64,000 nucleotides of DNA from Bacteroidota bacterium (GTDB lineage: Bacteria > Bacteroidota > Bacteroidia > Cytophagales > Cytophagaceae): assembly GCA_023428135.1 (NCBI GenBank), contig JAEYZG010000034.1, forward strand, positions 62,001-126,000. The letters are read 5' to 3'. The translations under genes and the position numbers were made by a program. Below, in pieces: positions 55,468 to 63,585 of this stretch. The notes under the pieces are model-generated. The model was not told the origin of the DNA and did not search any database. It was given only the letters and a program-made list of their open reading frames with translations. The first letter of the stretch is position 1. Every line of letters begins with the position of its first letter.

Positions 55468-56729
55468 TATTTAACCGGAAAAAACAAATAAGCAACAGCA
55501 ATAGCTGCAATAACACCAAAGAGATCAGCAATCAAACCTGCAGGAATAGAATATCGGGTCTTCTTGATTCCAACAGATCCAAAATAAACTGCAACAATAA
55601 AGAAAGTAGTGTCTGCAGCTCCCTGAAAGATACAAGCCAGCCTTCCCGCAAATGAATCTGCCTTACCATCCGACATAGCGTCAAGCATCATAGCTCTGGC
55701 CCCACTTCCGCTTAGTGGTTTCATTAAAGCAGTTGGTAATGCAGGCACCCAACTGGTATCAAGACCTGTCAATCCTATGACATAGGTTAATCCATTTTCA
55801 AGGTATCCCATAGCCCCACTCGCTCTGAATACGGCAATTCCAACAAGTATACCTACCAGATAAGGAATAATTCTCACTACAACGTCGAATCCCTCTTTAG
55901 CACCTTCAATGAAAGCCTCGAATACATTTATCTTCCTTTTAAATCCATGAAATATAAATGTAGCTATGATGAAAAACAGAATAAAATTGCTGACCAGCGA
56001 AGATACAGGACCTATCCTGTCCTGAGGTAAAGAGGTAAAATACCAGATTACACCAATAATGATTGCGAACAATCCTCCCAAATATGCCATCACGACCTTA
56101 TCGAACAAATTGATTTTCTGATAAATCGCTACGGTAATTAAGCCGGCAAGAGTGCTGCAAAAGGTGGCAATCAATATCGGTATAAATACATCGGAAGGAT
56201 CAGCTGCCCCAGCCTGATAACGGAAGGCCATTATTGACACGGGTATGAGCGTGAGTCCGGAAGTATTGAGGACAAGAAACATTATCTGAGGATTAAATGC
56301 AGTATCCTTATTCGGATTCAGTTCCTGCATAGACTCCATAGCTTTTAAGCCTATGGGAGTAGCGGCATTATCAAGCCCCAGCATGTTGGCGCTGAAGTTC
56401 ATCATGATAAGACCTACAGAAGGATGATCTTTGGGAAGATCCGGAAACAACTTGTGAAAAAACGGACCAATCAGTTTTGCGAGAATGTTAATCATGCCTG
56501 ACTTCTCTGCAATTTTCATCAACCCCATCCAAAGTGTAAGAATTCCTATTAATGCAAATGATATGTCCACAACCGAAGTTTTAGCCATATCAAAAGCGGC
56601 TTTCATAATTTCCGGAAAAATTTCCAGACCTCCGAATTGAGGATAGCCAAAATAATAGAGGCCCAACCTTACAAGCGCAATCAGAAAGGAGATCAGAAAA
56701 AATGCAATCCAGATGTAGTTAAGAACCAT
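55467..56729 (-). CDS. nucleoside-recognition (SpmA/SpmB fusion) membrane protein
   Basis: A 420-residue polytopic membrane protein with two Gate (nucleoside recognition) domains. The N-terminal half has FALIGILTLWMGLMKIAEKSG and MMNFSANMLGLDNAATPIGLKAM, as in SpmA; the C-terminal half has FDVVVRIIPYLVGILVGIAVFRASGA and ALPTALMKPLSGSGARAMM, as in SpmB. In Bacilli the two are separate spore-maturation proteins; the fused form is common in Bacteroidetes that do not sporulate. The transport role is not settled. Confidence 0.93.
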   Translation of the reverse strand: MVLNYIWIAFFLISFLIALVRLGLYYFGYPQFGGLEIFPEIMKAAFDMAKTSVVDISFALIGILTLWMGLMKIAEKSGMINILAKLIGPFFHKLFPDLPKDHPSVGLIMMNFSANMLGLDNAATPIGLKAMESMQELNPNKDTAFNPQIMFLVLNTSGLTLIPVSIMAFRYQAGAADPSDVFIPILIATFCSTLAGLITVAIYQKINLFDKVVMAYLGGLFAIIIGVIWYFTSLPQDRIGPVSSLVSNFILFFIIATFIFHGFKRKINVFEAFIEGAKEGFDVVVRIIPYLVGILVGIAVFRASGAMGYLENGLTYVIGLTGLDTSWVPALPTALMKPLSGSGARAMMLDAMSDGKADSFAGRLACIFQGAADTTFFIVAVYFGSVGIKKTRYSIPAGLIADLFGVIAAIAVAYLFFPVK

Positions 56730-56738
56730 TAATTTTTT

Positions 56739-56770
56739 AGTTAAAAGCTGAAAGCTTAAAGTTAAAAGTA
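56739..56770. repeat. degenerate AAAGTTGAAAGCT-type repeat, copy 1
   Basis: Tandem short units reading AGTTAAAAGCTGAAAGC and TTAAAGTTAAAAGTA just upstream of the SpmAB start. Similar units are found in inverted orientation at 56943-56973 and again as a pair at 63468-63499 and 63553-63585. Confidence 0.45.
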
Positions 56771-56889
56771 ATTTTAATTTTTACTTTCGAAAATCTAAAA
56801 TATGAACTTTTTGCTTATACTTAAAGTGATAGGCTAAATTGAAACTGAAAAACTATTCTTGTTCTTTTCCAAACTGAATAATCAACTGT

Positions 56890-56943
56890 TATAATAAAAA
56901 CGAAAAGGGAAAAAGCTGAACCACATCCAACTTTTCCCCTTTT
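56890..56943 (-). terminator. likely terminator of the DUF1232 gene
   Basis: A 16-position stem with two mismatches (arms 56903-56918 and 56928-56943), followed on the minus strand by a T-rich tract. It begins 25 nt past the stop codon. Confidence 0.55.
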
Positions 56944-56973
56944 ACTTTTAGCTTTAAGCTTTGTCCTTTAAGC
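56943..56973. repeat. degenerate AAAGCTTAAAG-type repeat, copy 2 (inverted)
   Basis: Units TACTTTTAGCTTTAAGCTT and TCCTTTAAGC, inverted relative to the copy at 56739-56770. It overlaps the stop codon of the DUF1232 gene. Confidence 0.4.
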
Positions 56974-57414
56974 TAATCTTATGCTTCTCTCACTTTCCCA
57001 GACTTCAAACTTATCAAGCTCATCTTTAAATCCATCCATCAACCAAAGTATGACAGCAATATCATCTACAGCGCCTAATACAGGAATTTTATCTGAAATA
57101 AAATCGATGTTAAAATAGAAATAAGAGAAAACCAATCCAACCTGGATGAGCAGAAAAGGGGAAATATTTTTATATTCTCCCTTAAAAACAGCTTTCAACA
57201 TTCTCTTTGCGAGGCCGGCTTCACGTCCAATTACCTCAAACTTAAATCTTTTGGCTTCCGGATCATAAAATTTATCCACTACTTCTTTTAAAGCATCTGC
57301 ATGTGCACCTTTAGTAAAAGAAGTTCCAAAAGAAATAAGTTTTTTTATCCATTCCGACTTGATTTGATCAAGATCAATTGGTCCCTTATCTCCGTTGCTT
57401 TCAAATCCTTTCAT
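56968..57414 (-). CDS. DUF1232 (YkvA) domain protein
   Basis: A 148-residue protein. The C-terminal half holds the YkvA/DUF1232 core: FNIDFISDKIPVLGAVDDIAVILWLMDGF, matching the family IDxIPDxIPxxGxxDDxxV pattern. The N-terminal half is charged and helical. Likely membrane associated through the hydrophobic SYFYFNIDF segment; function unknown. The helicase gene is 48 bp upstream on the same strand and may be cotranscribed. Confidence 0.85.
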   Translation of the reverse strand: MKGFESNGDKGPIDLDQIKSEWIKKLISFGTSFTKGAHADALKEVVDKFYDPEAKRFKFEVIGREAGLAKRMLKAVFKGEYKNISPFLLIQVGLVFSYFYFNIDFISDKIPVLGAVDDIAVILWLMDGFKDELDKFEVWESERSIRLA

Positions 57415-57462
57415 ACCTGACTTTTAAATCAAAACATAAGTCCGGGATTACTTAGTTCTGAT

Positions 57463-59397
57463 TTAATACATATACTCCCAGGCGGTTTTATAAGCGCCTA
57501 TTGACTCTGTATAGTCAAGAAATCCTCTGTAGAAAGAATGTCCTGAAAGCGTACCACTTTCACCTACCACTACCAGCTTCTTTTTTGCTCTGGTCATCGC
57601 AACATTCATCCTCCGGATATCATTTAAGAAACCTATTTCCCCTCTGGAATTTGATCTAACCAGACTTATATACACGATATCTCTTTCCTGTCCCTGAAAA
57701 CCATCTACTGTATTGATTGAAATCTGTTTCTTAAAACTCTCTTCAAATTCTGCAGCAGCGAGTAATTCTTTTAAGAAATTTACCTGAGCTTTATAAGGTG
57801 AAATCAAGGCTATTTTCAGTTTTTCATCCATCATTACCTGCTGACCTATCTTTTCAACCAGAGCAGTAAAATGTTTTAACAGTAACTGAGCTTCTTCCGG
57901 ATTTAAAGTACTGGAAGTTTCCGCTTCTAATTTCTCCTCAAATCCACACCCTGCAGTATCTACAAATTCAACCGGAGCGGTAAAATCCGGATCACCATTT
58001 AAAAGTCTGTCTTTTACTGAAGCGTGCGCGATCAGTTTATCATAATAAAACTGTACAGACGAGAATTTCATAATTTTCTCATTCATTCTGTACTGAGTGT
58101 CCAACATTACATCAGCCTTTTGACGCTGGATACATTTTTCAAACAAAGTTACAGAAAGACCTTTCTTCGCTGCTTCAATAGATTTGACAGTTGGAGGCAA
58201 CTGGCAATGATCACCTGCAAAAACTACCCTGTCTGCCTTGGTTATCGGAATCCAGGTAGCCGGTTCCAGAGCCTGTGCAGCCTCGTCAATAAATACAGTT
58301 TCAAATTCTCTGTCTTTTAACAAATAAGAAGCTGCGCCTACAAGTGTGCAGGTAAATACACGTGCCCTGCTTAAAATATCCTGAGTGATATAATTCTCTA
58401 TCGCTTCTGCTTCCTGCTGCAATTTCCTTGACTCGTCCAGAATAATTCTCCTCTGATTTCTTTCTTCCTTACCAAAATTCCTTTTATACTTCAAGGCCAT
58501 ATTCCGGTACTCAATGGCACGTTTTTTTAATTCCTTTATTTGCTTAAAGTCTTTATGATTGGAAATCTGTACATCTAAAGTATGTGCAAGAAGAGATTCG
58601 CTTACCCTTGAAGGATGTCCGAGTCTTACAACCTTAACACCTTTTTCATCCAGCTTTTCAGTAAGCAAATCAACAGCAGTGTTACTAGGAGCACATACGA
58701 GTACCTGCTCCTCTTCTGATAGCACTTGTTTTATGGCTTCTACAAGAGTTGTTGTTTTACCCGTTCCCGGAGGTCCGTGTATGATGGCAACATCTTTTGC
58801 AAAAACAACATTTTCTATAGCCTTTCTCTGTGAATCATTTAATGAAGGATCAAGACTGAGTGTTTTTTTCTCCCTAAAACCTGCCTTTTCTTTTCCTAAC
58901 AATACCTCCCTCAGTTGAGCCAGCCTGTTATGCTTAGCTTTCATTACCCTTTGCAGGGTATTTTCCATTTCTTTGTAACTGGTTTCGTCAAACAGCAAGT
59001 CAAGTCCAAGCTTTCCGCGATCAAACCAGTCAGGAAGCTCATCAACAAAAAGAGTAAGTTTGATATTATCTGGGCGGACTGAAGTTACAACTCCTGCAAG
59101 TTTGCTTTCTGGTTCTTCATCCTGATTATTGGTAAACACAGCGGCTACCCGGCCTGATTGAAACTGGTGGGAAATTTCTTTAAAGGACGGTCTTTCAATC
59201 TCAAGAATTAGCCTGTCACCTACACCATAATAAGATTCTTTTACTACTATCGGATACCAGGTTAATCCTTGTGCTCGTCTCTCAGGTATGGATGCGTTCA
59301 GCATCTTTGACTCATATAATTTCCTGTCTTCATCCTGCTCAACCTTCAATATATCCAGAAGCTCCTGAAGCTCTTCTCTGGAATCTTTTTCTGACAT
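57463..59397 (-). CDS. superfamily 1 DNA/RNA helicase, Upf1/IGHMBP2-like
   Basis: A 644-residue SF1B-type helicase. An N-terminal beta-barrel (~60-130) precedes the motor. Motif I is IIHGPPGTGKTTTLVEAI, Ia LVCAPSNTAVDLL, II FIDEAAQALEP, III VVFAGDHCQLPPTV, IV QYRMNEKIM, V INTVDGFQGQERDIVYISLVRS and VI NVAMTRAKKKLVVVG. This is the family of bacterial relatives of Upf1/Senataxin/IGHMBP2, which unwind DNA or RNA. No nuclease domain is fused. Cytoplasmic. Confidence 0.94.
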   Translation of the reverse strand: MSEKDSREELQELLDILKVEQDEDRKLYESKMLNASIPERRAQGLTWYPIVVKESYYGVGDRLILEIERPSFKEISHQFQSGRVAAVFTNNQDEEPESKLAGVVTSVRPDNIKLTLFVDELPDWFDRGKLGLDLLFDETSYKEMENTLQRVMKAKHNRLAQLREVLLGKEKAGFREKKTLSLDPSLNDSQRKAIENVVFAKDVAIIHGPPGTGKTTTLVEAIKQVLSEEEQVLVCAPSNTAVDLLTEKLDEKGVKVVRLGHPSRVSESLLAHTLDVQISNHKDFKQIKELKKRAIEYRNMALKYKRNFGKEERNQRRIILDESRKLQQEAEAIENYITQDILSRARVFTCTLVGAASYLLKDREFETVFIDEAAQALEPATWIPITKADRVVFAGDHCQLPPTVKSIEAAKKGLSVTLFEKCIQRQKADVMLDTQYRMNEKIMKFSSVQFYYDKLIAHASVKDRLLNGDPDFTAPVEFVDTAGCGFEEKLEAETSSTLNPEEAQLLLKHFTALVEKIGQQVMMDEKLKIALISPYKAQVNFLKELLAAAEFEESFKKQISINTVDGFQGQERDIVYISLVRSNSRGEIGFLNDIRRMNVAMTRAKKKLVVVGESGTLSGHSFYRGFLDYTESIGAYKTAWEYMY

Positions 59398-59469
59398 TAA
59401 TTTATTGGGATAAATAAAGTGATTACAAATAGACTAATAACTTAAGACAATTAAATTCTCTATAAGTTC

Positions 59470-60519
59470 CTAATAATTCTGATATCTTTTGCTGAATTTA
59501 GGGCAAGGAATTGTCCTTCCTCTCTTTTTAACTTTCCTTTTATCATAAGGAATTTCCCATTCATAGATCAAGGAAAGCTCATGGGCGCCATAACTATTGC
59601 CAAGGGAAAGCTTTGAAACGGGGAAGTCAAAACTGTAAGCGAAGCTTATTCCATTAAAGTGAATTCCGGCCATAAGAATGAATGATTCATTATTGAGCAA
59701 TCCGGAAGTGTAATTTTTCACAGGAATTCCTCTATACCAAAGACCAAACATTACAGGATCATAAGTCAGATATGCACCAAGGTCAAGCTGATCAAATGCA
59801 CCCTGAGATTTATAGTTAAAGGTAGGAGTAAAACTTCTTTCAGGCATATATCTGTTTCCATTCCAGTTTTTCAGGAAAAACTTATATCCGGAATGTACAG
59901 AGAATTTTACCGGAAGCTTCACATCAGGTAAACCTGTTACGGACTGATTGGGCCTGTTGAGATGAAATCCGGAGAACCCAAACCAGAAATGGTCGTCATA
60001 AAGTAAACCACCGGCGGAAACATCCAGAAAATTCAGTCTCGAACCAGTAAAGGCATCTGCTGATGCTCCCCCTGTCAAACCGCTATTATCCAATTGATCG
60101 CCAAATACAAAGCTTGCATAGTCAATTGTCCTGTTGGTGTATCCCAATTGAATTCCAGGCCTGAATGTCCATCGATTGCTTAGCCAAACTTCGTAGGAAT
60201 AAAATAAATTAATATCAGTAGAAACGAGTGCACCGTTATTCCCTTGTTTATCCCTTTTTACCAACAGCCCCACACCACTTCTGTAAGATTCAATGTTATG
60301 ATCAAGAGAGGCTGCATAAGTAATAAAAGAAGCTCCGGTTCCAGGCCATTGATTTCTATAGTTTAGAATAGCTCTGGTATTTTCAGCAGTACCGGCAAAA
60401 GCAGGATTTAAATATAAAGGAGCATTATAATACTGGGAAAACTGAGGATCCTGAGCAATTGAGGAATTTGCAATGAACAAACTCCCAAGTATTATAAAAA
60501 AGTAAAAGCTTTTAAACAT
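59470..60519 (-). CDS. PorP/SprF family type IX secretion membrane protein
   Basis: A 349-residue outer-membrane beta-barrel protein of the PorP/SprF family. Signal peptide (1-22), then the family start FSQYYNAPLYLNPAFAG and the typical YRNQWPG motif; repeated strands end with ELSLIYEWEIP. These proteins assist T9SS secretion and (SprF) gliding adhesin export; the typical SprB-like partner is not adjacent here. The family has many copies per Bacteroidetes genome, so it may serve one specific cargo. The T9SS-tagged proteins elsewhere in this window are candidate cargoes by inference only. Confidence 0.92.
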   Translation of the reverse strand: MFKSFYFFIILGSLFIANSSIAQDPQFSQYYNAPLYLNPAFAGTAENTRAILNYRNQWPGTGASFITYAASLDHNIESYRSGVGLLVKRDKQGNNGALVSTDINLFYSYEVWLSNRWTFRPGIQLGYTNRTIDYASFVFGDQLDNSGLTGGASADAFTGSRLNFLDVSAGGLLYDDHFWFGFSGFHLNRPNQSVTGLPDVKLPVKFSVHSGYKFFLKNWNGNRYMPERSFTPTFNYKSQGAFDQLDLGAYLTYDPVMFGLWYRGIPVKNYTSGLLNNESFILMAGIHFNGISFAYSFDFPVSKLSLGNSYGAHELSLIYEWEIPYDKRKVKKRGRTIPCPKFSKRYQNY

Positions 60520-60529
60520 AGAAGTACTG

Positions 60530-60537
60530 CAAAAGTA
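60530..60537 (-). promoter_or_regulatory. possible promoter -7 element of the PorP gene
   Basis: TACTTTTG on the minus strand matches TAnnTTTG but lies only 10 nt ahead of the ATG at 60519, which would give a nearly leaderless mRNA. No clear -33 TTG. Confidence 0.3.
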
Positions 60538-60616
60538 TAAAAATTAACGAAACCTGTGCAGTAACTGGTATTAGAATTCTATATTTAAAAGCTTTTTTTA
60601 ATGATAGTGAAATAAA

Positions 60617-61129
60617 TTAATGATGATGCCCGCCCGGACCATGAACGTGTCCGTGATCAAGTTCTTCAGCTGTAGCATCTCTAACTTCCACTACTTTTCC
60701 CTGAAACTCAAGATTCAATCCGGCAAGAGGATGGTTAAAATCTATAGTAAGCTCGTTTTGATTTACGGCTAAAACTTTACCTCTCAGAAAATTACCGTCT
60801 GCATCTGACATAGGCACAAAGGTACCGACCTGGAATTTCGATTCATCAAAATCCCCATCGATTTTAAATATTTCTTTGGAAAGGTTAACAACAGCTTCTT
60901 CTTCAAAATCTCCGTAGGCTTCATCTGAAGAGATCACGAATTTAAACTCCGAACCACCTGAAAGGCCATCCAGTTCTTCTTCAAACTTTTCAGGTAAGCC
61001 ACTGCTACCGAAAAGGAAAACCATTGGTTCCTGGTCGTTTACCTTTTCAGAAACTTCCACATTACCTTCCCGGTCTTTTGCCTGAAGATCGTAGGCTACT
61101 GCCACTACTTTGTTTTTTTCAATTTTCAT
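60617..61129 (-). CDS. slyD: SlyD-like FKBP-type peptidyl-prolyl isomerase
   Basis: A 170-residue cytoplasmic prolyl isomerase/chaperone. FKBP fold segments are seen: LPEKFEEELDGLSGGSEFKFVI, EAYGDF and the typical SlyD-type DFNHPLAGLNLEF. An IF (insert-in-flap) domain lies between. The C-terminal tail is His-rich (HGHVHGPGGHHH), as in metal-binding SlyD. Single gene. Confidence 0.93.
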   Translation of the reverse strand: MKIEKNKVVAVAYDLQAKDREGNVEVSEKVNDQEPMVFLFGSSGLPEKFEEELDGLSGGSEFKFVISSDEAYGDFEEEAVVNLSKEIFKIDGDFDESKFQVGTFVPMSDADGNFLRGKVLAVNQNELTIDFNHPLAGLNLEFQGKVVEVRDATAEELDHGHVHGPGGHHH

Positions 61130-61296
61130 TATTTTGACTTTCTATAAATACCTGAAGCAATAATTATAAATTCTGAAACACCGCTTTAATTAATTATGTA
61201 TATAAAGAGAAATATATGGTGTAAGGTTTAAGAATAGTTGTGAATAAATTTATGCATTCCTATGCAGATTAAATAAAATTCATGACAAAAAAGAAT

Positions 61297-61304
61297 TAAG
61301 TTTG
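61297..61304 (+). promoter_or_regulatory. promoter -7 element for the epimerase operon
   Basis: TAAGTTTG matches TAnnTTTG; predicted start ~16 nt before the GTG at 61327. No good -33 TTG. Confidence 0.4.
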
Positions 61305-61326
61305 ATATATTTTAAAAGAAAGCCTA

Positions 61327-62322
61327 GTGATCAACTGGACAATTGAAGAAAAACATCTGACACTCAAATATAACTGGAAAATTTCCAGAAGCGAATCTGT
61401 CACTAAGAACAACTTTTTCCTGCAGATTTCGGATGGTACAAATTCGGGATCTGGAGAAGTCGCTCCTAATATAAGATATGGGGAAACGCCTCAACTGGTT
61501 AAAGATCAATTTGATTTTTTCTTAAAAAATGGCGCATCCGGGATTAAAAGTTTGGATGATTTGCAAAATTTACTAAATTTCACACAAATTTGTAATTCTT
61601 TGAGATTTGGGATCGAATCAGCTTACATCCACTTTCTCAGTAAAATACAAAATTTACCTGTTTATTCATTCCTTGGGTTGGACGAACCCAAGAACATTTT
61701 TACAGCATATACGCTTCCAATCATGCAAATTGGTGAAATTCAGACATTTTACAAACAACACCAATTGGAGAGATTTAAATATCTTAAGTTAAAGATAAAC
61801 TCAGAAAATGGATTCGACCTATTAAAAGAGGTACGTAAGCTTTCTTCACAAACAATCATGATTGACGCAAATGAGAGCTGGCAAAATGTTGAAGAACTTA
61901 TAATATTTCTTGAAAAAATAAAAAAAGATAATATTGTCTTTGTTGAACAACCTCTTCCGTATAACTTTGAGGAAGAGTATAAATATCTTAAGCAAAATAG
62001 TACTTTTGATATTTTTGCAGACGAATCGATAACTGACAAAGCTGATTTCAACATTATAAGAGAGCAATTTCATGGTATAAACATGAAGTTGATGAAATCC
62101 GGAGGTTATCTGAATGGCATTAGACTTTTGAAAGATGCAAGAAAACATGGATTAAAAACCATGATAGGTTGTATGGTAGAAACAAGTTTGGGCATTTCTT
62201 CAGCCATGAACCTTTGCAGCCTGACAGATTACAATGATCTTGATGGTTTTTTTGTAATTGAAAATGAACCATTTAATCTAATAACAGAAAAAAAAGGACA
62301 GCTTTTTTATAGTAAAACTTAA
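61327..62322 (+). CDS. dipeptide epimerase (enolase superfamily)
   Basis: A 331-residue member of the mandelate-racemase/muconate-lactonising subgroup, probably an L-Ala-D/L-Glu epimerase acting on murein peptides. Features: a capping domain (1-110), the KYLKLKI strand with the KxK base, metal ligands in MIDANESW, VEQPLP and FADES, and the second base in MKLMKSGG. The start is GTG; no ATG is suitable. It is followed 14 bp later by the histone-like gene, probably one transcript. The substrate pair is from family knowledge. Confidence 0.88.
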   Translation: MINWTIEEKHLTLKYNWKISRSESVTKNNFFLQISDGTNSGSGEVAPNIRYGETPQLVKDQFDFFLKNGASGIKSLDDLQNLLNFTQICNSLRFGIESAYIHFLSKIQNLPVYSFLGLDEPKNIFTAYTLPIMQIGEIQTFYKQHQLERFKYLKLKINSENGFDLLKEVRKLSSQTIMIDANESWQNVEELIIFLEKIKKDNIVFVEQPLPYNFEEEYKYLKQNSTFDIFADESITDKADFNIIREQFHGINMKLMKSGGYLNGIRLLKDARKHGLKTMIGCMVETSLGISSAMNLCSLTDYNDLDGFFVIENEPFNLITEKKGQLFYSKT

Positions 62323-62336
62323 ATTTTTAGGTAGGT

Positions 62337-63467
62337 ATGGCCAAGACCAAATTAAAAGAAACAAAAAAAAGCAGTAAACCTGCAGCTAAAAAATCTAAAG
62401 AAACTACACAAAAGGCGGCTAAAAAGTCCGCAGTAAAAAAAGTAGTTTCAAAAAAGGCTGTAGCGAAAAAAAACGAAGCTAAAAAAGCTGCTGTTAAAAA
62501 AGCTGATGCGAAAAAGGCTGTTGTGAAATCGGTTGCTAAAAAAACTGTAGCGAAAAAGGCCGTTATAAAAGCAGTTTCTAAAAAATCCGTCGCAGCTAAA
62601 AAAGCTATTGTTAAAAAGGTTATACCTCCAAAAGCAGCAGCAAAAAAAACAGCTGACAAAAAAGTGGAAGTTAAAAAAACAACTGCTAAACCAGCAACAA
62701 AAACTACCGCAGTTTCAAAAAACAAAGCGCCAAAACCTAGTAAAGAAGTAAAAGTTACAAATCCTGCTGAGAAAAAAGTAGTGAGTAAAACTGCAGTTCC
62801 GGCAAAAAAAGCTGAACCTGCCCCAAAAACAACTCCTAAAAAACCTGAGGTCAAAGCACCTGTTCCGACTGAGCCTGTGAAAACCGCTCCTAAACCGGAA
62901 ATTAAAAAAGAGCCTTTGATTCCAAGAAAACCGGATATCTATATCCCTCATTTGGAAGACAACTTTGATACTTCTAACAGGGCAATACCAGATATAGATT
63001 TGAACCCGGATAAAAAAATAGATCTTAAAAAAGAGTTGCTAAACAAATGCATTGAAATGCAAAGCAACATTGTGCAGACTGCCAAAAAAGCGATGGATGA
63101 TGCGCAGGAAAGTGCCAATGAAGAAGAAGGAGCTTCCGGTGAAGAAAGATTTGAAGGTTTCAGAGAGACAATGCAGATCACAAGAGATATGTATGCCAGA
63201 CAGCTACAGGAAGGCATCAACAGTCTTTCTCTGCTAAAAAGAATTTTCCTGAATCCACAAGAAAGCATAGGACTTGGATCTGTTGTTTACACAGAACTAC
63301 AAAACTATTTTATAAGTGTCAGCCTTGGAGAAACCAAACTTGCAGAAAAAAACAGTTTCATAGCAATTTCGACTATGACTCCGCTTTACCACGCTATGGC
63401 TGGCAAGAAAAAAGGAGATAAATTTGTATTCAGAGATAAAGAATATACTATCCTTGAAACATTTTAG
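62337..63467 (+). CDS. histone-H1-like Lys/Ala-rich protein fused to a GreA-like C-terminal domain
   Basis: A 376-residue protein. The first ~135 residues are almost only Lys, Ala, Val and Thr with KKAVAKK-type repeats, like histone H1 tails and bacterial AlgP/Hc1 proteins; residues ~135-200 are Pro/Lys-rich. A helical region (about 220-290, ELLNKCIEMQSNIVQTAKKAMDDA) and a compact domain (about 300-376, IGLGSVVYTELQNYFISVSLG ending with MAGKKKGDKFVFRDKEYTIL) follow. The last two together resemble the coiled coil and FKBP-like C-terminal domain of GreA/GreB transcript-cleavage factors. DNA binding by the tail is inferred; the transcription link is from fold resemblance. Confidence 0.82.
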   Translation: MAKTKLKETKKSSKPAAKKSKETTQKAAKKSAVKKVVSKKAVAKKNEAKKAAVKKADAKKAVVKSVAKKTVAKKAVIKAVSKKSVAAKKAIVKKVIPPKAAAKKTADKKVEVKKTTAKPATKTTAVSKNKAPKPSKEVKVTNPAEKKVVSKTAVPAKKAEPAPKTTPKKPEVKAPVPTEPVKTAPKPEIKKEPLIPRKPDIYIPHLEDNFDTSNRAIPDIDLNPDKKIDLKKELLNKCIEMQSNIVQTAKKAMDDAQESANEEEGASGEERFEGFRETMQITRDMYARQLQEGINSLSLLKRIFLNPQESIGLGSVVYTELQNYFISVSLGETKLAEKNSFIAISTMTPLYHAMAGKKKGDKFVFRDKEYTILETF

Positions 63468-63499
63468 AGTTGAAAGTAAAAAGTTGAAAGCTAAAAGTA
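63468..63499. repeat. degenerate AAAGTTGAAAGCT-type repeat, copy 3
   Basis: Units AGTTGAAAGTAAAAAGTTG and AAAGCTAAAAGT right after the stop of the histone-like gene; pairs with the inverted copy at 63553-63585 across a terminator hairpin. Confidence 0.45.
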
Positions 63500-63504
63500 T
63501 AAAA

Positions 63505-63541
63505 TTAAAAAGCCTCTTTAAAACTTAAAGAGGCTTTTTAA
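63505..63541. terminator. bidirectional terminator
   Basis: A perfect 17-bp stem (arms 63505-63521 and 63525-63541; core AAAAAGCCTCTTTAA) with a 3-nt loop and A/T-rich ends, between convergent genes. Confidence 0.88.
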
Positions 63542-63552
63542 TTTCAGTATAA

Positions 63553-63585
63553 AACTTTCAACTTTCTACTTTAAACTTATAACTT
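63553..63585. repeat. degenerate repeat, copy 4 (inverted)
   Basis: Units AACTTTCAACTTTCTACTTT and AAACTTATAACTT, inverted relative to 63468-63499. The pair brackets the terminator hairpin and could extend it into a long stem. Confidence 0.4.

Noticed and set aside
62380..62700. Tandem repeats resembling a CRISPR or VNTR
   Set aside because: The periodicity is at the codon level (Lys-Lys-Ala units) inside a coding frame, with no constant repeat and spacer lengths.
62327..62854. 175-codon Phe/Ala-rich frame on the minus strand
   Set aside because: It is the antisense shadow of the Lys/Ala codons of the histone-like gene; its odd composition follows from the complement of AAA/GCT repeats.
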